Positions 27,074 to 36,346 are shown, numbered from the stretch's first letter. The stretch is DNA of 64,000 nucleotides from Lederbergia sp. NSJ-179 (GCF_022867885.1 NZ_JALIFP010000009.1:79110-143109), one strand, 5' to 3'. Notes: generated by a model not told the origin, from the sequence alone. Made by a program: numbers and translations.

Positions 27074-28174
27074 CTATGACAACTCCAACATTCTCTCCAA
27101 CGCCAGCGTGGCGAACGCGGATGTCTTTTCATCGACTCGAATGATATTTCGCTCTTCTCCTTGCTCAATCGAATCCAAACACCAGGCAAGATGTGGTAAA
27201 TCAATCCGGTTCATCGTGAGACATGGACACATATGTGGATTCAGGGAGATGATCTGCTTATCTGGATGCTGTCTGATAATCCGTTTGACAAGATTCATTT
27301 CTGTACCGATCGCCCATGAAGAACCTGGTTCCGCCTTTTCAATCGCTTGGATTATAAAATTCGTTGAACCCGCTAGATCGGCAAGCTCCACCACTTCCCG
27401 GCTACACTCTGGGTGGACAATAATCTTCATTTCTGGATACTCTTGGCGCACCTGGTTCACATTCGCCACGGTGAAATTCTCATGCACCGAGCAATGCCCT
27501 TTCCATAGAATCACCTTTACCGTCTCAATCGGTCCCTCAAAGACTAATTCATTCTTGATCGGATCCCAAATCGCCATTTCATCCAAACGAACGCCCAAGT
27601 TATAAGCGGTATTCCGCCCCAAGTGCTGGTCAGGCAAAAAGAGGATTCGTTCTTTTTGTCCGAACGCCCACTGAACCATGTTTTCGGCATTAGACGAGGT
27701 GACCGTCGCTCCACCGTTTGCCCCAACAAATGCCTTAATGGCGGCTGTCGAATTGACATATGTCAAAGGAAGGATCGTATCCCCAAACAGTTCCTGCAGC
27801 TTCTCCCATGCCCGTTCTGTTTGATGGATATCGGCCATATCCGCCATGGAACAACCTGCCCGCATATCCGGCAAAAAGACCTTCTGCTGCTCGGTTGTTA
27901 AAATATCAGCCGTTTCCGCCATAAAGTGGACACCACAAAATACAATATATTCCGCTTCACGATTATCCTGTGATAATTGTGCGAGCTTTAGCGAATCCCC
28001 GGTCGCATCCGCAAACTGAAACACTTCATCCTTTTGGTAATGGTGGCAGGGGATAAACAGTTTCTCCCCCAATTTTCCTTTCACTTTCCGTACCCGCTCT
28101 TCCAATTCCATCGTGGACATTTCTCGATACTTTTCAGGAAGTGCATTTTTTTGCAAGCTTTGTAGTAGACTCAT
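27074..28174 (-). CDS. nadA: Quinolinate synthase A
   Basis: 366-residue 4Fe-4S enzyme that condenses iminoaspartate with dihydroxyacetone phosphate to quinolinate. The three ligand cysteines are visible in [14 protein letters not shown] (~residue 111), [12 protein letters not shown] (~231) and [14 protein letters not shown] (~320). It is the last gene of nadBCA; the Fe-S cluster needs a sulfur donor, in Bacillus supplied by the adjacent NifS. Starts 20 bases after the nadC stop, with GAGGAG upstream. Confidence 0.96.
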   Translation of the reverse strand: MSLLQSLQKNALPEKYREMSTMELEERVRKVKGKLGEKLFIPCHHYQKDEVFQFADATGDSLKLAQLSQDNREAEYIVFCGVHFMAETADILTTEQQKVFLPDMRAGCSMADMADIHQTERAWEKLQELFGDTILPLTYVNSTAAIKAFVGANGGATVTSSNAENMVQWAFGQKERILFLPDQHLGRNTAYNLGVRLDEMAIWDPIKNELVFEGPIETVKVILWKGHCSVHENFTVANVNQVRQEYPEMKIIVHPECSREVVELADLAGSTNFIIQAIEKAEPGSSWAIGTEMNLVKRIIRQHPDKQIISLNPHMCPCLTMNRIDLPHLAWCLDSIEQGEERNIIRVDEKTSAFATLALERMLELS

Positions 28175-28194
28175 CCTTCATCCAGCTCCTCTTT

Positions 28195-29028
28195 TTATTC
28201 CAATGTCACTTTCGCACTAATATCCAATGCCGAAACAGAATGGGTGAGAAATCCTAATGAAATATAATCAACCCCGGTCTCTCCGTAAGAGGCTAAATCT
28301 GTAAGCGTAATTCCTCCAGATGCTTCAGTCACAATATTTTCCGGCACTTCTTCCAACCATGCTTTGATTTCCTCGGGGGTCCGATTATCGAACATAATCA
28401 CATCGGCTTTCGCTTCAATCGCTTCCCTCATCTGTGCTTTTGTCTCAACTTCAACTTCCACTTTTACCATATGACCCACATTTCTCCTTGCCGCTCCCAC
28501 TGCCTTCGTAATCGAACCGGCAAACGCAATATGATTATCTTTTAACATCACCGCATCATATAAACCGATTCGATGATTGACTCCGCCTCCACACCGAACC
28601 GCATATTTCTCTAACATCCTTAAACCTGGTGTCGTCTTTCTTGTATCACAAATTTTAGTATGATCACTATTTAACAAAGATACGGCTTCCCTTGTTTTCG
28701 TCGCAATTCCACTCATTCGTTGGATTAAGTTCAAAATTACTCTTTCGCCCTGTAAAAGATCGGCGACCGTCCCACTAATTACAGCTAACGATTGCCCTTT
28801 TTCCACCCATTCACCATCCTGGATCTTCATCTCAATTTCAAGCCTTTCCACAAGCAAGGAAAATCCCGTGCGAATGACCTCTTCCCCGCAAAAAACACCA
28901 TCTGCCTTTGCGATCAATGCAAGCCTTCCCATTTGATCACCATTAAAAATACTACTGGAGACATCTCGTTCTCCTATATCTTCGATAAAAAATTGTTCAA
29001 GTAATTGTCGCAACTTTAATTTGTTCAT
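28195..29028 (-). CDS. nadC: Nicotinate-nucleotide pyrophosphorylase (carboxylating)
   Basis: Converts quinolinate and PRPP to nicotinate mononucleotide. 277 residues from the chosen ATG at 29028 (MNKLKLRQLLEQFFIEDIGE), with RKTTPGLRMLEKYAVRCGGG and DAVMLKDNHIAFAGS motifs. The start has AGGGGAAAGTGG upstream and overlaps the end of nadB by 32 bases; a longer frame from 29097 is rejected because it would overlap more and lacks a ribosome site. Confidence 0.95.
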   Translation of the reverse strand: MNKLKLRQLLEQFFIEDIGERDVSSSIFNGDQMGRLALIAKADGVFCGEEVIRTGFSLLVERLEIEMKIQDGEWVEKGQSLAVISGTVADLLQGERVILNLIQRMSGIATKTREAVSLLNSDHTKICDTRKTTPGLRMLEKYAVRCGGGVNHRIGLYDAVMLKDNHIAFAGSITKAVGAARRNVGHMVKVEVEVETKAQMREAIEAKADVIMFDNRTPEEIKAWLEEVPENIVTEASGGITLTDLASYGETGVDYISLGFLTHSVSALDISAKVTLE

Positions 29029-30577
29029 CCACTTTCCCCTTTTCCTTCTTTCGGCAATGAATAATTTGTTTCTGTTGCCATCCGTGATTTTTTTCACATG
29101 GAAAATCCTGACGATAATGGCCCCCGCGGCTTTCTCTCCTTTGCAAGGCAGCCTTAGCGATCAATGAGGCTGTGATCAGCATAAACATACGGGTGAGGGT
29201 ATCCTTTTGCATATGGTCCAAATTTCCATCCCCCACCTGTTCTCCTCCAAATCGCTCTAACCAATTTATTAAGCTCATTAATCCAGCTCGTGTCCGAACA
29301 ATCCCAGCATGATCCATCATCGCTTTCTTTAATTCTTGAAGATCCGGTAAATCCTTAATGGAACGATTTTCTGATGGTTCCCTCCATACAGGAAGCTTGT
29401 GGCTTTTTGAAAAAGATTGTGTGTTCAACCATCTGGCTAGGTTCTCTCCCATAAACAAGCCTTCCAATAATGAATTGCTGGCCAAACGATTGGCTCCATG
29501 AATCCCCGTACAGGCGACCTCTCCTAAAGCATACAAACTTTGAATACTGCTTCTCCCGACAAGATCTGTTTGAATACCTCCCATTAAAAAGTGACTTCCC
29601 GGAACAACAGGGATTCTTTTCTCTTTTAAATCAATCCCGTTTTTCCTACAAAGGTCTGAAATCGTTGGAAAACGGCTTGAAAAATCTTTTACTGGAGAGA
29701 TATCGAGATAAATTTGCTCTCCATGCGAAAGATATTCATAGATGGTTTGCGAAACAATATGTCTTGGTGCTAGGTCAGCTAAAGGATGTACGTCTTTCAT
29801 AATCGCTTTCCCGTCCTCTGTTATCAAGCGACCTCCTTCTCCCCGAACTGCTTCAGATACAAGGCCACAGGTTTTTCCACCTGCATAAAGAAGTGTAGGA
29901 TGAAATTGTATAAATTCCATATCCGCAATTTCAGCACCAGCAAGATACGCAAGCGCAATGCCATCCCCTGTTACAGTTTCGGCATTCGATGTGTAACGAT
30001 ATAGCTGTCCACAGCCTCCCGTTGCAAGAACGACATGATGGGCTAAAAAATAGTCTATTTGATTGTCTTCATTCTTCGCTTTTACTCCAATGCACGTATT
30101 GTTCTCTACTAAAATCTCATAAACAAAACTATTTTCAATGACTTCTACATTTTTTGGTCGCTGAGAAATCAGGAAATCCATTATCGTTTTTCCTGTCGCA
30201 TCGCCTCCACCATGGACAATCCTATTCTCACTATGGGCTCCTTCCATTCCGAGAAGAAGTTTCCCCTGTGCATCTTTATCAAATGGGCATCCTTGCTGCA
30301 CTAAAGTTTTGATTACGGAAGGAGCTGTAGCAGTTAACTTTCTTACGGCATCAGGATTATTATGGTATCTACCTGCTGCAAGCGTATCGTGAAAATGTTT
30401 TTCCGAATCATCTTGCTCACCTAAAGCAGCGGCAATCCCACCCTGAGCTAGATAAGAATTGGATTCCTTCATATGCGACTTTGTGATAATCATCACATTG
30501 ATATCAGAACGAAGTTTGCGGGCTAATTGAAATGCCGCTACACCACTTCCTATAATCAATACATCCGTCTGCCTCAT
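28997..30577 (-). CDS. nadB: L-aspartate oxidase
   Basis: 526-residue flavoprotein, first step of de novo NAD synthesis (aspartate to iminoaspartate). The FAD-binding N-terminus VLIIGSGVAAFQLARKL, the SYLAQGGIAAALG loop, HGGGDATGKTI, FIQFHPTLLY and the arginine in VRGEGGRLI are conserved in the succinate dehydrogenase/aspartate oxidase family. GGAGG lies 5 bases before the ATG. Divergent from nifS across a 130-base control region. Confidence 0.95.
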   Translation of the reverse strand: MRQTDVLIIGSGVAAFQLARKLRSDINVMIITKSHMKESNSYLAQGGIAAALGEQDDSEKHFHDTLAAGRYHNNPDAVRKLTATAPSVIKTLVQQGCPFDKDAQGKLLLGMEGAHSENRIVHGGGDATGKTIMDFLISQRPKNVEVIENSFVYEILVENNTCIGVKAKNEDNQIDYFLAHHVVLATGGCGQLYRYTSNAETVTGDGIALAYLAGAEIADMEFIQFHPTLLYAGGKTCGLVSEAVRGEGGRLITEDGKAIMKDVHPLADLAPRHIVSQTIYEYLSHGEQIYLDISPVKDFSSRFPTISDLCRKNGIDLKEKRIPVVPGSHFLMGGIQTDLVGRSSIQSLYALGEVACTGIHGANRLASNSLLEGLFMGENLARWLNTQSFSKSHKLPVWREPSENRSIKDLPDLQELKKAMMDHAGIVRTRAGLMSLINWLERFGGEQVGDGNLDHMQKDTLTRMFMLITASLIAKAALQRRESRGGHYRQDFPCEKNHGWQQKQIIHCRKKEKGKVDEQIKVATIT

Positions 30578-30636
30578 AATTCCCTCCTTTATTCAAAACG
30601 ACTTTGTCAAATGAATAGACACAAATATTTAACATA

Positions 30637-30670
30637 TGTCTTGACACCTATATTTACACATAATTAAACT
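30637..30670 (+). promoter_or_regulatory. nifS promoter and candidate NAD-repressor site
   Basis: TTGACA (30641-30646) with TAAACT (30665-30670) at 18 bases gives a promoter for nifS. The inverted repeat TGTC-TT-GACA (30637-30646) overlaps the -35 and lies between divergent nifS and nadB. In Bacillus this intergenic region is bound by the niacin-responsive repressor NadR/YrxA; I infer the same here but did not verify its consensus. Confidence 0.5.
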
Positions 30671-30708
30671 GATGACAAGAGTTTTTTTGGAAAAAGGGGG
30701 AAATCACG

Positions 30709-31830
30709 ATCAAATATTTTGATTATGCAGCTACCAGTCCTCTAGATAAGGAAGCTGCTCAACTATACATGCAAACAGCTACCGAATTCTTTGGAAATAC
30801 AAGTAGTCTTCACGATATAGGCAGTCAAGCGAATCAACTAGTAGAAACATGTCGGACAGAATTTGCGCAAATGCTTGGTGTCCAAGAAGAAGGAGTTTAT
30901 TTTACAAGTGGTGGATCAGAAGGAAACTTTTTAGCGATTCAAGCCTTGCTTTCATCTCCCTTAAAAAAAGGAAAACATATCCTCACAAGTGTGGCTGAGC
31001 ATAGTTCGGTTCATAGTACCCTTGAAAAATGTAAGCAAAATGGATACGAAGTGATGGCCCTGGCCTACGATCAGGAAGGACATATTGATCTCGAGAGATT
31101 GGAAAAGGAAATTTGCGCTGAGACGGTCTTGATTACCATCCAGCATGGGAACTCTGAAATCGGCACCATCCAACCGATCGAGGAAATAAGCAAGCTTTGC
31201 CGTAAACATAACATTTTATTGCATAGTGATTGTGTGCAAACATTTGGTAAAGTGGACATTCAAGGGCTAGCTCAAAGCGTTGATAGCCTTACGATTTCAG
31301 GTCATAAATTTTATGGCCCAAAGGGAAGCGGGGTTGTGTATCTAAATCCCCGTCTGCATTGGCATCCCTTTTTTCCAAACACAACACATGAAAAAGGATT
31401 CCGGCCTGGCACCGTGAATGTACCTGCGATCGCCGCGATGACCTTGTCTGCACAAAAATCCATACGAGCACTCGAAGCACAACAGCATCATTTAATGAAA
31501 CTTCGTGATACCTTTTTACACTCAATCCGAGACAATAGCCAACTAACGATCTATCCTTCCGATCTACCCTCAATCATCGGACTAAGGTTAAAGGGAGTCG
31601 AAGGACAGCTTGTGATGCTGGAATGCAATCGTAAGGGATATGCTATTTCAACGGGAAGTGCCTGCCAAATAGGCAGTCAGGCTCCTGCCAAAACGATGAC
31701 GGCATTAGGCGTAACGGGCAAGGCAGCAAAAGAATTTATTCGTATCTCATTTGGAAAAAGTACGCAGGAAGAAGAGGTGCAGGCATTAGGGGAAACACTA
31801 ATCAACATCTTATCAGAGCATGAAGGATGA
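30709..31830 (+). CDS. nifS: Cysteine desulfurase supplying sulfur for NadA
   Basis: PLP-dependent desulfurase of the NifS class: N-terminus KYFDYAATSPLDKEAAQLY, PLP lysine in TISGHKFYGPKGSGVVY, cysteine loop STGSACQIGSQAPAKTMTALG. The conserved N-terminus (DYAAT) begins well upstream of the first ATG (30769). Upstream in frame back to a stop there is no ATG, GTG or TTG, only ATC at 30703 and 30709 and ACG at 30706. GGGGG ends at 30700, so ATC at 30709 (8 bases) or ACG at 30706 is the likely start. Divergent from nadBCA, as in B. subtilis. Confidence 0.88.
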   Translation: MKYFDYAATSPLDKEAAQLYMQTATEFFGNTSSLHDIGSQANQLVETCRTEFAQMLGVQEEGVYFTSGGSEGNFLAIQALLSSPLKKGKHILTSVAEHSSVHSTLEKCKQNGYEVMALAYDQEGHIDLERLEKEICAETVLITIQHGNSEIGTIQPIEEISKLCRKHNILLHSDCVQTFGKVDIQGLAQSVDSLTISGHKFYGPKGSGVVYLNPRLHWHPFFPNTTHEKGFRPGTVNVPAIAAMTLSAQKSIRALEAQQHHLMKLRDTFLHSIRDNSQLTIYPSDLPSIIGLRLKGVEGQLVMLECNRKGYAISTGSACQIGSQAPAKTMTALGVTGKAAKEFIRISFGKSTQEEEVQALGETLINILSEHEG

Positions 31831-31865
31831 AGAGGGGCTTCTCGAGAAGGAAATAGAGGAAAAAC

Positions 31866-31898
31866 AAAACAGCTTGACCCTCATAGCCAAGCTGTTTT
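31866..31898. terminator. Bidirectional terminator after nifS
   Basis: AAAACAGCTTG (31866-31876) pairs with CAAGCTGTTTT (31888-31898) and lies between convergent nifS and the small membrane gene. Confidence 0.85.
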
Positions 31899-31909
31899 AA
31901 TCCTTCGTT

Positions 31910-32122
31910 TCACTGAGAATTCTTCGGCTTTTTTCCTGCCTGTGGATTCTCAAGCTTCCCTTTCAAATTGGCTTGATAATTCCAATAATTAATCGCTAAT
32001 CCAGCTAATAATCCAACAATGATCACTGCATAGCCAACATTTGTCCGCGTGCTTAACCCATACCATAAAACACCAATGTATAAAAACACAACCAAAATGC
32101 GGATGGTAAAGTATTTTTTCAT
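31910..32122 (-). CDS. Small two-helix membrane protein, unknown function
   Basis: 70 residues, two hydrophobic helices (about residues 7-22 and 30-46) and a basic hydrophilic tail ending LENPQAGKKPKNSQ. It resembles the short YtpI-type membrane proteins of Bacillus only in layout; I do not claim the identity. A -10 TATAAT stands at 32161-32156, and GAGAGGGG is 12 bases from the ATG. A remnant of a related C-terminus is found at 63324-63395. The 293 bases upstream (32123-32415) hold nothing else I recognise. Confidence 0.65.
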   Translation of the reverse strand: MKKYFTIRILVVFLYIGVLWYGLSTRTNVGYAVIIVGLLAGLAINYWNYQANLKGKLENPQAGKKPKNSQ

Positions 32123-32415
32123 CTATTTGAATGTCCCCTCTCGTTATGTACCTTTATTATAACAAAAAGGGGCTTAATGCATAGAGTTCACTGTCAGTTT
32201 CTACTTACTAAAACATTTTCATTTGAATAAAGCAAACTTAGAAATGATTCATTTTCAGCATTTTGGTCAATTATGTTTCCTTTGGGAGGACCTTTTTTTA
32301 TGGCTATGAAACTCATATGCTAAAGAAACCACGTTATTTATCCAAGACATCAATATCAGGTACATTCCTTGTGTGGGACAATAAAATTATTACCCTATTT
32401 CCCCTAACTTATGTT

Positions 32416-33606
32416 TTATTGCAGATTTCCTTGCCTATTTGAAAGGTAAATAGAGAGAAAAAAAGAAAATAAACCAACCAAGGTAATAACCCCTGCGAAC
32501 CAACTTAGTGAGGTATAGGAATAATGATTGCTAATGATTAATCCTCCCATTGCTGATCCTAAGGCAATACCTAATTGCATGAAAGATGTATTCACCGCAA
32601 TAATCATATCCGCTAATTTTGGAGCCAAAGATCTAAGATATGTTTGATTCGCGGGAGTCGCCGCCCAGCCAGAAGCACTCCATACCATCATGATCAGAAA
32701 TAAAAAAATAGGATGTCCCCCAACCAGCGGAAGTAAAAAGAATGTAAGTACCCTACTACCTATCGTCACAAATAACGTCTTCTTGACACCCCACTTATCT
32801 ACGCTGTAACCACCTATATAACTTCCTAGAATACCAAATATGCCTAAAACAAAGAACGCGATTGTAATTTTTTCCATATTAAAACCAGCCAGATGATGCA
32901 AGAAGGGTGTGAAATACGTATACAGAGAAAATTGGCCAATAAATACGAACGCACTCACCAATTGACCCATAACCATTGCGGGTTTTCGTAAGATAGAGAA
33001 CTGTGTTTTTAGCGGTACTGGAGCCTCTCCTTTTACTTTTTGAGTAAATAGCCAAATTCCTAACATAGGAAGAAGCGTAACAAGCGCCACAAAAGTGAAT
33101 GTCATTCTCCATCCAAATGCTTCTCCTACCACTGTTCCTAAAGGTACCCCTAAAACCAATGAAGAGCTAAATCCCATAACCGTTGTCCCGATTGCTTTCC
33201 CTGCCTTTTCGGGAGGGACTAGTTTGGCAGCAAATGCAATGGAAGATACGCTAAATATCCCGGCACTAATGGCAGCAATAATTCTTGAGATCATAAGAAA
33301 GATATAATTTGGACTAATGGCTGCAAGGACGTTACTGAGGATAAAAACGAATAACGAGAGTAATAACAGCTTTTTCCTCTCTATGCGGGAGGTTAACGTA
33401 ATAAGAATAGGTGTACCTATTGCATAAATAACAGCATAAATGGTCACGAGCTGTCCCGTAGTTGCGACCGAAACTCCGAGGTCAGTGGATATCAGTTTCA
33501 ACACTCCAGCAAAAACTAATTCAACTGTCCCTACAACAAACATTCCTATAGCGAGCATCAAAATGCCCAGATTCGTTTTAGAATTAATCCTTTTATTGGT
33601 CTCCAC
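32416..33606 (-). CDS. MFS exporter, DHA1 family
   Basis: 396 residues, 12 predicted helices, beginning V(M)ETNKRINSKTNLGILML. Motif A-like SRIERKKLLLLS after helix 2 and the antiporter-type segment FSSSLVLGVPLGTVVGEAFGW near helix 5 place it in the drug/purine/sugar-efflux DHA1 group (AraJ/YdhP/PbuE relatives). The start is GTG at 33606, following AGGAGAGG; the longer frame from 33699 runs through the operator region. It lies downstream of a TetR gene on the same strand. Substrate unknown. Confidence 0.83.
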   Translation of the reverse strand: METNKRINSKTNLGILMLAIGMFVVGTVELVFAGVLKLISTDLGVSVATTGQLVTIYAVIYAIGTPILITLTSRIERKKLLLLSLFVFILSNVLAAISPNYIFLMISRIIAAISAGIFSVSSIAFAAKLVPPEKAGKAIGTTVMGFSSSLVLGVPLGTVVGEAFGWRMTFTFVALVTLLPMLGIWLFTQKVKGEAPVPLKTQFSILRKPAMVMGQLVSAFVFIGQFSLYTYFTPFLHHLAGFNMEKITIAFFVLGIFGILGSYIGGYSVDKWGVKKTLFVTIGSRVLTFFLLPLVGGHPIFLFLIMMVWSASGWAATPANQTYLRSLAPKLADMIIAVNTSFMQLGIALGSAMGGLIISNHYSYTSLSWFAGVITLVGLFSFFLSIYLSNRQGNLQ

Positions 33607-33623
33607 AATACCTCTCCTTTTTT

Positions 33624-33688
33624 GACCATTCGGTCTAATATAATCGTAAAAAAATTCAGTAAAAACAGCTATTGTAGACTGATCAGTC
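33624..33688. promoter_or_regulatory. Two TetR-type operators between tetR-like gene and MFS
   Basis: GACCATTCGGTC (33624-33635), an imperfect dyad next to the MFS ribosome site, and the perfect palindrome GACTGATCAGTC (33677-33688). The first shares TTGACCATTC with the promoter of the TetR gene itself (34361-34352), suggesting one regulator binds both. Confidence 0.55.
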
Positions 33689-33723
33689 CAAAAAATCATA
33701 AAAAGAAAAGGGGCAGCAATAGG

Positions 33724-34308
33724 TTAGTCTAGGACCGAGAGTGTAATTTTAACAATATCATTTAAAACAACGGGATTCGAAGTGGATTTAGATGCAATAA
33801 ATAGACTATATCGAGCATGGTTCAAAAATCGGGCAAGTGCCATAAGATCATCGTGCCGCTCACTTAATTCCCCTTCTTTTTGTGCGCGGATTAATGCTCG
33901 ATAAAATGCGGATACTTCATGTTCCATGTTCGTTTCAACCAATTTTGAAATTTCCTGATCATGTGGCGCCAGTTCTACTGCCGTATTGATCATAAAACAT
34001 CCTTTTTTTCGTTCTTCATCAATGAGAAATTTTACTAAATCGTAAAAAACAACCATGATGGATTCCTTTGGCGAGTCGTATCTTTCAAGCGCGTTATTTA
34101 GATACGTTATCTTCTGATCCGCATAATGTTTTAAAGAGGCTAAAAATAAGTCGTGTTTATTTCCATAGGTATCATACATACTTTGCTTTGCAATTCCCAA
34201 ATGTTTCAGTAGTTCTTGAAGGGAAGTACCCTCATAGCCCCGATACCAAAAGAATTCCATTGCTTTGCTGAGAACCTTTGCTTTATCAAATTCTTTATGT
34301 CTTGCCAT
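33724..34308 (-). CDS. TetR/AcrR-family transcriptional regulator
   Basis: 194 residues with the N-terminal helix-turn-helix VLSKAMEFFWYRGYEGTSLQELLKHLGIAKQSMYD (in two adjacent pieces, residues ~11-45) and an all-helical ligand domain with KKGCFMINTAVELAPHD, typical of the YxaF/TetR subgroup. AAAGGGG precedes the ATG. Its promoter is TTGACC-17-TATTCT (34361-34333), with the -35 embedded in an operator-like GACCATTCATTC. It probably represses itself and the downstream MFS gene. Confidence 0.85.
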   Translation of the reverse strand: MARHKEFDKAKVLSKAMEFFWYRGYEGTSLQELLKHLGIAKQSMYDTYGNKHDLFLASLKHYADQKITYLNNALERYDSPKESIMVVFYDLVKFLIDEERKKGCFMINTAVELAPHDQEISKLVETNMEHEVSAFYRALIRAQKEGELSERHDDLMALARFLNHARYSLFIASKSTSNPVVLNDIVKITLSVLD

Positions 34309-34332
34309 GTGCCTTTTCCCCTTTCTTTTAAA

Positions 34333-34361
34333 AGAATAACATTTTCGGAATGAATGGTCAA
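34333..34361 (-). promoter_or_regulatory. Promoter of the TetR-family gene with operator half-site
   Basis: Minus-strand TTGACC (34361-34356), 17-base spacer, TATTCT (34338-34333). TGACCATTCATTC overlaps the -35 and shares its first ten bases with the site at 33623. The remaining gap to 34615 holds no gene I recognise. Confidence 0.55.
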
Positions 34362-34615
34362 AAATTATAAGGCCCTTTTCCGTCTTTTTAAATGATTACC
34401 ATGCTAGCAGAGGTGGTCGTTTCATTTGATTCGCACTCGAATGTCCATGAGTAGATTCCGCTTATAAGGCCTCATTTCATAATGGAAATTCATCATTTAG
34501 CGTATATAAATATGGGTAGTTTTATTTATTGACAAATTCTAGTTATTAAAGATACCATTTAAACATAAATATTTTAAAAATTGAGATGAATCATTTCTGG
34601 AGGGAAAACCTTTCT

Positions 34616-34660
34616 GTGAGCAACTCGCCCAGTTCATATCGTAATGTCGATGTTAGGTAG
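34616..34660 (+). CDS. Candidate 14-residue leader peptide before the DHA2 exporter
   Basis: GTG at 34616 after GGAGGG (11-base spacing) opens a frame of 14 codons ending TAG at 34660, reading (M)SNSPSSYRNVDVR. It lies 99 bases upstream of the exporter and just before a hairpin that hides the exporter ribosome site. A leader-peptide role is inferred from position only; no homology is claimed. Confidence 0.35.
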   Translation: MSNSPSSYRNVDVR

Positions 34661-34704
34661 TGATGAACGTTATGATGATATTCTTATGTATAAACAAGTG
34701 CCCA

Positions 34705-34743
34705 CCTTTATTTGGAAGCTATACATGCTAAACCAAATAAAGG
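34705..34743 (+). promoter_or_regulatory. Hairpin sequestering the DHA2 exporter ribosome site
   Basis: A perfect 11-bp inverted repeat, CCTTTATTTGG (34705-34715) and CCAAATAAAGG (34733-34743), includes the first part of the AAAGGAGG ribosome site (34739-34746) 12 bases before the ATG. This is the arrangement used for translational attenuation in several drug-resistance genes. Confidence 0.7.
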
Positions 34744-34758
34744 AGGATTCTTATTATT

Positions 34759-36249
34759 ATGAACATGAATCGATCGATGGTTATGATCTCTATCTTTGTC
34801 GCTACCTTTTTAGCGGCTGCAGAGTCATCGATTGTTACAACCGCCATGCCTAAAATTGTAGGTTCCCTTCAGGGCATTGAGCTTATGAATGGGGTATTTA
34901 CGGTTTATTTGCTGGCCTCTACCGTTACTGTATTGATTTTCGGCAAGCTGTCCGATTTATACGGAAGGAAGCTTATTTTCGCCGTGGGCGCTGCAATTTT
35001 CTTGATCGGTTCTGCCCTGTGCGGTCTAGCCCAAACGATGGAGCAATTGATTGCTTTCCGGCTTGTTCAAGGAATCGGTGCTGGTGCTATTTTGCCGGTC
35101 ACACAGACGATCATTGCGGATATTTATCCCTCGGAAGATAAACGGGCCCAGATGATTGGACTTACGGCTTTCGTTTGGGGAGGATCGGGTGTGATTGGGC
35201 CTCTGCTCGGCGGTTTCTTCGTCGATTATGTCTCCTGGCATTGGATTTTCTTTTTCAATATTCCATTTGGTCTGGCGGCCATCCTTCTCATGGTGATGTT
35301 TCTACAAGAGAAGATTGAGAAAAGCAAAAAAACAATTGATTACTGGGGTATCCTTACCTTCTCATTAAGCATGCTATCTTTATTATATGCGGTTCAGAAG
35401 GGTGGGGAGGGGCATTGGCTATCGGGGCAGGTCCTTTGGTGTATCGCCGCTTTCGTCGTGTTGATGGGGTTATTTTTATGGATAGAAACGAAAGCAAAGG
35501 AACCGATCTTACCCTTGTACATGTTTCGGGAGCTTAAAATCTTGTCAGCCAACTTCATTCAATTTCTCGTGAATGCGATCATGATGGGAACGTTAGTGTA
35601 TATGCCGATGTGGTTCCAAGGAGGATTGGGAACGGGAGCAATGGAAGCAGGACTCATGCTCGCTCCCTTAGCGATTTTCTGGGCATTCGGTTCCTACCTA
35701 TGCGGGAAAATGCTTGTGCAACAAGGGATAAGAGTAACCTCGTTCACAGGCAATATGATCTTGATTCTATGCGGAGTGTGGCTGGCGGCGATGCAATTAA
35801 CGAGCAGTTCGTATGGCTTTTACTTGATTTCCGCATTGCTCGGCATTAGTTTTGGCATCACCGTGACCTTGTATACCGTTGTCGTTCAATCCGCAGTCGA
35901 TTCTTCCTTAAGCGGAGTGGCAACAGCGACCAATTCTTTGTTTCGTTCGTTAGGACAAATGTTGGGGGCTTCCGTGTTCGGCAGCTACTTTAACTCCCGG
36001 ATTGTTCAGCACATGGCGACCGAAAACTTGGAAAGTGCGGATATCAATCAAATGAACAGATTGATCAACGCATCAGGCACCGATCAGCTTTCCCCTTCGA
36101 TGCTTTCACAATTGCAAGATATTCTTGTTTCCAGCATCCATGATGTTTTTATCGTGTTTCTGGGGTTAGCCATAGTGTGTGTGTTAGCAACGCTGTTATT
36201 GCCAAAATCCAATCATAGCGGAGCGGATAGTGTAACCAAGTCCCAATAA
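34759..36249 (+). CDS. MFS multidrug exporter, DHA2 (EmrB/QacA) family
   Basis: 496 residues, about 14 helices. The family patterns AAAESSIVTTAMPKIVG (motif D1 in helix 1), GKLSDLYGRKLIF (motif A) and GSGVIGPLLGGFFVDYVSWHW (motif C, in helix 5) are visible. Exports drugs by proton antiport. Base composition in the coding part is somewhat richer in GC than the adjacent TetR/MFS pair. The ribosome site is inside a hairpin, so expression may be induced post-transcriptionally. A strong terminator follows. Confidence 0.88.
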   Translation: MNMNRSMVMISIFVATFLAAAESSIVTTAMPKIVGSLQGIELMNGVFTVYLLASTVTVLIFGKLSDLYGRKLIFAVGAAIFLIGSALCGLAQTMEQLIAFRLVQGIGAGAILPVTQTIIADIYPSEDKRAQMIGLTAFVWGGSGVIGPLLGGFFVDYVSWHWIFFFNIPFGLAAILLMVMFLQEKIEKSKKTIDYWGILTFSLSMLSLLYAVQKGGEGHWLSGQVLWCIAAFVVLMGLFLWIETKAKEPILPLYMFRELKILSANFIQFLVNAIMMGTLVYMPMWFQGGLGTGAMEAGLMLAPLAIFWAFGSYLCGKMLVQQGIRVTSFTGNMILILCGVWLAAMQLTSSSYGFYLISALLGISFGITVTLYTVVVQSAVDSSLSGVATATNSLFRSLGQMLGASVFGSYFNSRIVQHMATENLESADINQMNRLINASGTDQLSPSMLSQLQDILVSSIHDVFIVFLGLAIVCVLATLLLPKSNHSGADSVTKSQ

Positions 36250-36263
36250 GCAGTTTCGGATAA

Positions 36264-36300
36264 GGTCAACCTGGAGTGGAATTTCAGGTTGACCTTTTTT
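36264..36300 (+). terminator. Terminator after the DHA2 exporter
   Basis: GGTCAACCTG (36264-36273) pairs with CAGGTTGACC (36285-36294), followed by TTTTTT. Confidence 0.93.
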
Positions 36301-36346
36301 CTAATTGGGGTAGCGTGTAAATGCAGTTTTAAAAAAGTTTGATCAG

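Noticed and set aside
34644..34853. 69-codon frame overlapping the start of the DHA2 exporter
   Set aside because: No ribosome site, and it runs out of frame into the exporter gene; probably spurious.
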